From NCBI GenBank assembly GCA_031547885.1, contig JAVBRO010000002.1, forward strand, positions 1 to 64,000: a stretch of DNA of 64,000 nucleotides. Direction: 5' to 3'. The position numbers were made by a program, and so were the translations under genes. Numbering within the stretch: the stretch's first letter is position 1; each line of letters starts with the position of its first letter. The DNA comes from UBA940 sp031547885 (GTDB lineage Bacteria; Bacteroidota; Bacteroidia; Bacteroidales; Rikenellaceae). This document shows, piece after piece, positions 59,718-64,000 of the stretch. A model generated the notes under the pieces. The model saw nothing but the letters and a program-made list of their open reading frames with translations. It did not search any database and was not told the origin of the DNA.

Positions 59718-61136
59718 TTATTCTTCGACCAGCCGTACCATACGTGTTTGCTCGAGATTGACGACCGCATCGGTGTCGCCGTTCGCCGCGGCTTTTTTGA
59801 ACCAGTTGTCCGCCTTGTCGTAATCGCCCTGCATCATGCAGCAGACGCCGAGGGCATTCCACGTGATAGGATCGTTGCTGTGGGGTTTGAGCAACTGAAG
59901 GGCTTCTCCGAACTTCCGTTCGCTCATCAGGTCTATCGAGCGGTTGATGTCCGTTACAGCGCGGTTTTCAGGCGAATCGGGATCTATCCATGTGGTGCGC
60001 CCGCGGGAGTCCGTGACAGCCGTTGCGACGGTGGCCCTGCGGTCGATCTGGTAGTAGACCTGCACGTATCCGCCGCTGCGCAGTTCCGGGAAGAAATTAT
60101 CGAGCATATATCTGTATGGTCCGCCGCCGGAATATTTCATAAGCCGCGTTTTGCGTATCTCCTGCTCCATCGTGTAGGAGTCGATAATGGAGAGTATATC
60201 ATTTTTTCCGCCTTCCGGTACGTCCGAGTTCACCACCATTTCGCGCAGCCCGTCCCAATCCTCGCGCCCGTTGTAGAGTTCGAAAATATCGTCACCTCTG
60301 TTCACCAGCGGTCTGAGGTAATTCCTGACGGCTTCGGCGCGCTGCTGAGCCAGACGGGTGTTCAATGCAAGCGGCCCTTCCGGCGAGGCGTATCCGGCGA
60401 TAACGATCTTTTTCAGGACGGCATTGGGATCGCTGCGAATCAGTTCCAGCGCCCGGACTATGGATTCAAGAACCTCACTATTGCCTTTGAATCCGGGGTC
60501 GATGACCGCGGAGCCGGCTTTGAAGGTCAGTTTCGACGTGCCTTTCCCACGTTCATTCGACAGAATGTCGTAACGTCGAGAATAATCCTCAGCCGGGTGC
60601 AGGAACGGATTGTCAAGATCGTATTTCTCAAGTTCTGTAAGATTATAATCGAGTTTTTCACGCGAATACGCCGGTGTCGGATTGAAATACAGCAGTTTGT
60701 CTTCCACCGCGCGTGATTCGGAATCGTATCGGCAGCAGCAATCCTCGCCCGACTGGCGTACGGATAACGATACCGTCTGCATCCAATCTTCGAACGGGAT
60801 GACAGTCGCGTAAGCGACAAGTTCCCTGCCCCTTGAGACCTTGATATATCCATCCGTACCGAGGCCTTTACGCAGGTCCGACAGGCGCTTATTGCGTTTT
60901 GAGAGGGTTACCGGTTCGAGGGATTTCGAACGGCCGGCATCGTTGTAAAGCACCGGAATGAATTCTGCTTTATAATTTTTCGGAAAGCCCTGCGGGTCTA
61001 TCGTGAAGTTCACGACCACCTGATCGCCCGATTTGCGTACCGCAGCGTCGCTTACAGCGGAACCGTATTGAGGTTTCGTCCCGAACGCGCTCAGACAAAG
61101 CATCATAAGAGGCAGTATGAGATATATCTTTTTCAT
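59718..61136 (-). CDS. DUF3868 / OmpA-like / TPR protein of the fimbria locus
   Basis: Four hundred seventy-two residues, signal peptide to about 19. The N-terminal DUF3868 domain (about 22-120) is followed by an odd Cys cluster (SGEDCCCRYDSES, about 129-141), an OmpA-like peptidoglycan-binding region (about 205-310, VIAGYASPEGPLALNTRLAQQRAEAVRNYL) and TPR-like helices at the C-terminus (about 395-465, DPITWNALGVCCMMQGDYDKADNWFKKAAANGD). Such proteins regularly precede the major fimbrillin gene in Bacteroidales and may guide assembly or tie the machinery to the cell wall. It starts 7 bases after the DUF3575 gene. Confidence 0.82.
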   Translation of the reverse strand: MKKIYLILPLMMLCLSAFGTKPQYGSAVSDAAVRKSGDQVVVNFTIDPQGFPKNYKAEFIPVLYNDAGRSKSLEPVTLSKRNKRLSDLRKGLGTDGYIKVSRGRELVAYATVIPFEDWMQTVSLSVRQSGEDCCCRYDSESRAVEDKLLYFNPTPAYSREKLDYNLTELEKYDLDNPFLHPAEDYSRRYDILSNERGKGTSKLTFKAGSAVIDPGFKGNSEVLESIVRALELIRSDPNAVLKKIVIAGYASPEGPLALNTRLAQQRAEAVRNYLRPLVNRGDDIFELYNGREDWDGLREMVVNSDVPEGGKNDILSIIDSYTMEQEIRKTRLMKYSGGGPYRYMLDNFFPELRSGGYVQVYYQIDRRATVATAVTDSRGRTTWIDPDSPENRAVTDINRSIDLMSERKFGEALQLLKPHSNDPITWNALGVCCMMQGDYDKADNWFKKAAANGDTDAVVNLEQTRMVRLVEE

Positions 61137-61142
61137 GATGTA

Positions 61143-61883
61143 CTATTTGATAAGATAGACCAATGTTATTCCCGCGCTGGTGGGACCGAAATAGTTGCGC
61201 TGCCGGCCTACGCCGGCGCTTTCGCCGCAGTGGGGACAGTCGTAGCGGTCGTAGCGCATGTAGCCGTATCCCACCCCGATGGTGAATTCGATGTTCCATT
61301 TGCGGTTGAGCATCAGGCCGTAGCCGTAGGAGAAGCCCACCCCTGCCATCCAGCCGTCGTAGCGGTATTCTTTCGAGCCTTTGCCGAACATCAGCGGCAT
61401 CTCATGTTCTGAAATGTTATACTTTGTGTAGAGCAGGTGCCCGCCTATGAAATGGCCGTTGAAACGTTCGCAGAACCAGTGACGGTATTCGCCCTGAACG
61501 AGCCAGTGGGCCAGTTTCCGGTTGTCCTCGGCACTCCCGTTAAGGTTCCAGCCGTTGTATCCGGCCCCAAGGGCGAGGGTGCTGCGGCGTCCTAGTCCCG
61601 CTTCGAGCCCGAGGTTGGGAGCTAAAGCCAGCCCGCCGTAAAGCAGGTTGGTCTTTATGGCGAACTTCATCGGGGTGCCGGTAAGAACAGCCTTGCTGCC
61701 TGATAAGGAATGTTGGAGATCGATTTGCGGCGAACTAACCGAACCTGCCGCTTCGCTTAGGGGTCGAGCGCTCATCCCCACATCTGTCTGTCCCCGCAGC
61801 CCCGATACTGGACACAGTATCAGCAACGACAGCAAGACTGTATATATGACTTTTGAATTCATGCCTCTGTTATTAATATTCAT
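61143..61883 (-). CDS. DUF3575 outer-membrane-type protein of the fimbria locus
   Basis: Two hundred forty-six residues with a signal peptide (SLLILCPVSGLRGQ). The DUF3575 signature is KFAIKTNLLYGGLALAPNLGLEAGLGRRSTLALGAGYNGWN, followed by HWLVQGEYRHWFCERFNGHFIGGHLLYTKYN and IEFTIGVGYGYMRYDRYDCPHCG, barrel-like. Two starts are possible: ATG 61883, which overlaps the preceding stop as ATGA, and ATG 61862 (MNSKVIYTVL), which gives a shorter signal. DUF3575 genes accompany DUF3868 and fimbrillin genes in many Bacteroidales. Exact role unknown. Confidence 0.82.
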   Translation of the reverse strand: MNINNRGMNSKVIYTVLLSLLILCPVSGLRGQTDVGMSARPLSEAAGSVSSPQIDLQHSLSGSKAVLTGTPMKFAIKTNLLYGGLALAPNLGLEAGLGRRSTLALGAGYNGWNLNGSAEDNRKLAHWLVQGEYRHWFCERFNGHFIGGHLLYTKYNISEHEMPLMFGKGSKEYRYDGWMAGVGFSYGYGLMLNRKWNIEFTIGVGYGYMRYDRYDCPHCGESAGVGRQRNYFGPTSAGITLVYLIK

Positions 61884-62155
61884 TCCTTTTGTTTCCTTCG
61901 CTCTTCAGCCAGTGTGGCGCGCACGCTTTCCAGTGAAAGATATTTCCCGAACGGATAGACATCCTCATATTTCGTAAAGCTGTCCCAAATCTTTTCAAGA
62001 GCTTTGGCAACATCCTCGCGCTCGCTGTTCCTTATCAGCCACCGTTGTACATCCTCGACTATATCTCCTGGCAGCGACCTCTTAGAGAAATAAGGGAACA
62101 GTATAATCTCTATAAAGCTCTCAGGTATTCCCGGTTTTAGTTCATTTTTTTTCAT
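61880..62155 (-). CDS. Small cytoplasmic protein, resembles anti-sigma factor N-terminal region
   Basis: Ninety-one residues from ATG 62155 (MKKNELKPGI); extension upstream would need TTG. No signal peptide. The helical, charged sequence (VQRWLIRNSEREDVAKALEKIWDSF) recalls the first domain of FecR-type anti-sigma factors, where helix pairs bind a sigma factor. The membrane helix and FecR domain are missing and no sigma gene is in the window. First gene of the fimbria operon; its stop overlaps the DUF3575 start (ATGA). It may be a regulator of fimbria expression; confidence in that role is low. Confidence 0.6.
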   Translation of the reverse strand: MKKNELKPGIPESFIEIILFPYFSKRSLPGDIVEDVQRWLIRNSEREDVAKALEKIWDSFTKYEDVYPFGKYLSLESVRATLAEERRKQKE

Positions 62156-62206
62156 ACGCCCACCTCTGATCAGATTGCTAATCCGGCGATTGTTAGACTG
62201 ACGGTG

Positions 62207-62214
62207 CAAAAATA
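62207..62214 (-). promoter_or_regulatory. -7 box of the fimbria operon
   Basis: Minus-strand TATTTTTG (plus CAAAAATA), a TAnnTTTG match 52 bases before the ATG at 62155. A run of seven G (62216-62222) lies directly upstream where the spacer should be, and no -33 box is clear. Confidence 0.45.
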
Positions 62215-62225
62215 TGGGGGGGCGT

Positions 62226-62271
62226 TATAAAGATTTTATTAAAAGAGGGATATGTGATATAAAGATTTCAT
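62226..62271. repeat. Direct repeat in the fimbria/kinase divergent region
   Basis: TATAAAGATTTTAT (62226-62239) and TATAAAGATTTCAT (62258-62271), one difference, 32-base period (about three helical turns). It lies just upstream of the fimbria -7 box and so could be an operator. Confidence 0.5.
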
Positions 62272-62313
62272 AAAAATGACATCCCCTTGTGTTATACATA
62301 TATAAAAATGTCC

Positions 62314-62337
62314 TAATTTTGATTTGGTAAAAGGAGG
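62314..62337 (+). promoter_or_regulatory. -7 box and strong ribosome site of the sensor kinase gene
   Basis: TAATTTTG (62314-62321) matches TAnnTTTG. AAGGAGG (62331-62337) is a full Shine-Dalgarno sequence, rare in this phylum, only three bases from the ATG at 62341. Confidence 0.5.
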
Positions 62338-62340
62338 CTA

Positions 62341-64000
62341 ATGAAAACCCAAAGGAAAAACAAGAAAAAACCGGACGACGAGCCCGCCTTTCGAGAGCGT
62401 GCCGCACCAGTTGCGTCAGAGCATCCCAACGGGAATCGAGCCGCAGACAGCGAACATATTCTCGCAGTGCTGGTTCCGGGCATGAATTGCCGGAAAGTGA
62501 TACTGCGAGCGCAGAAGCTGGCTGCCGGAGGTTCGGGATGGAGCGTCATTTACACCAAGGATCCCTCTTCATGGAAGAACAACGTGCTGCTCGCGCAGGA
62601 TCTGGAACTTGCACGGCGCCTCGGAGCCGACATAAAGGCTTTTCCCGGAAGCAGGCCGGTACAGGCATGTGCCGAAGCCGCCCGGAGAGAGAAGGCCGGC
62701 GTGATAGTGGTCGGACACAGAAAAGGGCTCATGCGCTACTTCGGCGACATCCGCCGCTTGCACAAACTTGCGACGTTGTGTCCTGAAACGGAGATATCCG
62801 TCGTGCCGGCAAATACATGGGATAAAGACCGGAAATGGCCCTCAGTTGAGCCCCTCCCGCAATACGTACGCAAACATGACCGCCTTCGGGTTTTTGCAAC
62901 TATCGTGTTGTCCGCCATTGCAATAGCTGCACTCTGTACATTGATGCTGGGCCGCGAGGGCGCACAGTACGCTGCAACAGGCATCCTGTTGATTTTGCTC
63001 TATGTGATCGCGGCGACAGGAAGGGGAACCATATTATTCTTCGTGCTGCTTTCAGCTGTCGTTTTTACGGTCATGCTGATCTCCCCCTATTTTTCATTAC
63101 AGTTGCATAATTTCAAAGAGGACCTCTTCTTTATTCTGTGCTTCTTCGCTATCGTCATTGCCAATGGACTGTTGGCACTCAGATATCAAAAACATCGCAG
63201 GGAGATAGAGCGTCAAGCCCGCCACGCCAATGCGTTGTTCGAAACGGCGCGCAGGCTAGCTAATGCGACCGATATTGATTATGTGATAAATGCAAGCATG
63301 CAGGAGATACATAAACACATCTCCCTGAATGTATTTTTCATCTTTCAGGACGGCAAGGGAAATCTGACCAACCGTAAATTTGTCCCTAAAGAATCAATTC
63401 TAACTGCGGATGACATGGAAGCCGCCCGCTGCGCTTTTAAACACAATCGCCAAACGGGGCGTTTTACTTCTCACTGCAGTTCGTCCCGCTATACATTCGA
63501 CCCTCTCAATGCACCGACGCGTCGGTTGGGTGTTGTTGTAACGGAACTGAACCGGCAACCCGATGCGGATGCGGTTGTTTTCCGCGACGAAATGTTCGAG
63601 CAGATCGCTCGTACGCTGGAATTCCATCTCGTGCAACGTCAGGCGAGAGACGCCAAATTGCTGAAAGAGTCGGGAGAGCTTTACAAGACGCTGTTCAAAT
63701 CCATTTCGCATGAACTGAGAAGTCCCCTGTCGGCAATTGTAGGGGCTTCGGATATCCTGCTTTCCAAGCCCCACGCCGATGCTACCGACCGTGAACTTTG
63801 CGTGGTGATAATGAAGGCTTCGGAACGGCTCGATAAAGTGATCGAGAATCTGCTCAATATGTCGCGCCTCGAATCGGGACATATAGCGGCCGATCCCGTT
63901 CCGTGCGACGTCTATGACCTTTTGGCGAGTGTTGCCAACAATTTGTCCACGGAGCTCTCGGCTTTCGACTTCCATATTCGAATGCACGCCCCGGTTCCTA
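62341..64000 (+). CDS. KdpD-like sensor histidine kinase without KdpD N-terminal domain (runs off right edge)
   Basis: Membrane sensor kinase; 553 codons are visible and the ATPase domain is beyond the window. Order: charged leader (1-38); a universal-stress-protein-like domain (about 39-160, VIVVGHRKGLMRYF); DUF4118-type membrane block (about 183-280, four short helices); GAF-like domain (about 295-440); dimerisation domain with phosphoacceptor His457 in SISHELRSPLSAIVG; NLLNMSRLESGHI. This is the C-terminal architecture of KdpD, the potassium-responsive kinase, but the P-loop KdpD domain is absent and no kdpABC gene is in view. It could be a split KdpD or an independent sensor. It is transcribed away from the fimbria operon from a shared 185-base gap. 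Confidence 0.85.
   Translation, partial: MKTQRKNKKKPDDEPAFRERAAPVASEHPNGNRAADSEHILAVLVPGMNCRKVILRAQKLAAGGSGWSVIYTKDPSSWKNNVLLAQDLELARRLGADIKAFPGSRPVQACAEAARREKAGVIVVGHRKGLMRYFGDIRRLHKLATLCPETEISVVPANTWDKDRKWPSVEPLPQYVRKHDRLRVFATIVLSAIAIAALCTLMLGREGAQYAATGILLILLYVIAATGRGTILFFVLLSAVVFTVMLISPYFSLQLHNFKEDLFFILCFFAIVIANGLLALRYQKHRREIERQARHANALFETARRLANATDIDYVINASMQEIHKHISLNVFFIFQDGKGNLTNRKFVPKESILTADDMEAARCAFKHNRQTGRFTSHCSSSRYTFDPLNAPTRRLGVVVTELNRQPDADAVVFRDEMFEQIARTLEFHLVQRQARDAKLLKESGELYKTLFKSISHELRSPLSAIVGASDILLSKPHADATDRELCVVIMKASERLDKVIENLLNMSRLESGHIAADPVPCDVYDLLASVANNLSTELSAFDFHIRMHAPVP

Noticed and set aside
1..64000. CRISPR arrays, insertion sequences, prophage genes
   Set aside because: No regularly spaced repeats, transposases, integrases or phage structural genes were found on reading both strands.

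Overview
The window reads as part of a Bacteroidota (order Bacteroidales) chromosome from a host-associated, mucin-feeding bacterium. The signs are a SusC/SusD pair, a hybrid two-component regulator, DUF1735 surface lipoproteins, Mfa1/FimA-type fimbriae with DUF3575 and DUF3868 partners, promoters of the TAnnTTTG type and a Rho factor with a long low-complexity insert. Moderate G+C and gene content suggest something like Rikenellaceae/Alistipes, but the family-level guess is weak.

Region 1 (1-31.5 kb) is one large polysaccharide-utilisation locus, all on the minus strand. Read 5' to 3' it runs: SusC, SusD, DUF1735 surface lipoprotein, M60-like metallopeptidase, metzincin-like peptidase, unassigned six-hairpin glycosidase-like protein, GH97, two more M60-like peptidases in tandem, GH110, SASA esterase. 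These are followed by the hybrid two-component regulator, a DUF1735 plus double CBM-like lipoprotein, a DUF1735-CBM-M60 fusion, GH95 fucosidase and the start of L-fucose isomerase. The enzyme set fits blood-group-bearing mucin O-glycoproteins: GH110 would remove alpha-1,3-Gal of the B antigen, GH95 the alpha-1,2-fucose, fucose isomerase would feed fucose into catabolism, the esterase would deacetylate sialic acids, and five secreted metallopeptidases would cut the glycosylated backbone. Two transcription units of the locus share an upstream module with identical internal spacing, probably the regulator's operator. The regulator itself lacks both phosphoacceptors (Asn in place of the kinase His, Ala in place of the receiver Asp).

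Region 2 (31.5-36.1 kb) is a minus-strand group of TonB-dependent receptor, DUF362 protein, flavodoxin-like protein and AlkZ-like winged-helix protein. Region 3 (36.2-47.3 kb) is housekeeping and envelope: patatin/beta-barrel protein, Rho, KdsB, LuxC-type acyl-CoA reductase, three outer-membrane proteins, a pRiA4b ORF-3-like protein and MiaA. The intergenic stretches here carry short palindromic elements. Region 4 (47.3-52.7 kb) has PutA behind a long structured leader, an acyl-CoA hydrolase/CoA-transferase and tRNA-Leu(UAA).

Region 5 (52.7-62.2 kb) is a minus-strand type V fimbria operon: small protein, DUF3575, DUF3868/OmpA, major fimbrillin, Mfa2/FimB anchor, accessory fimbrillin and a very large tip-like fimbrillin. 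Divergent from it, running off the right edge, is a KdpD-like sensor kinase. No CRISPR array, transposase, integrase or rRNA gene was seen.
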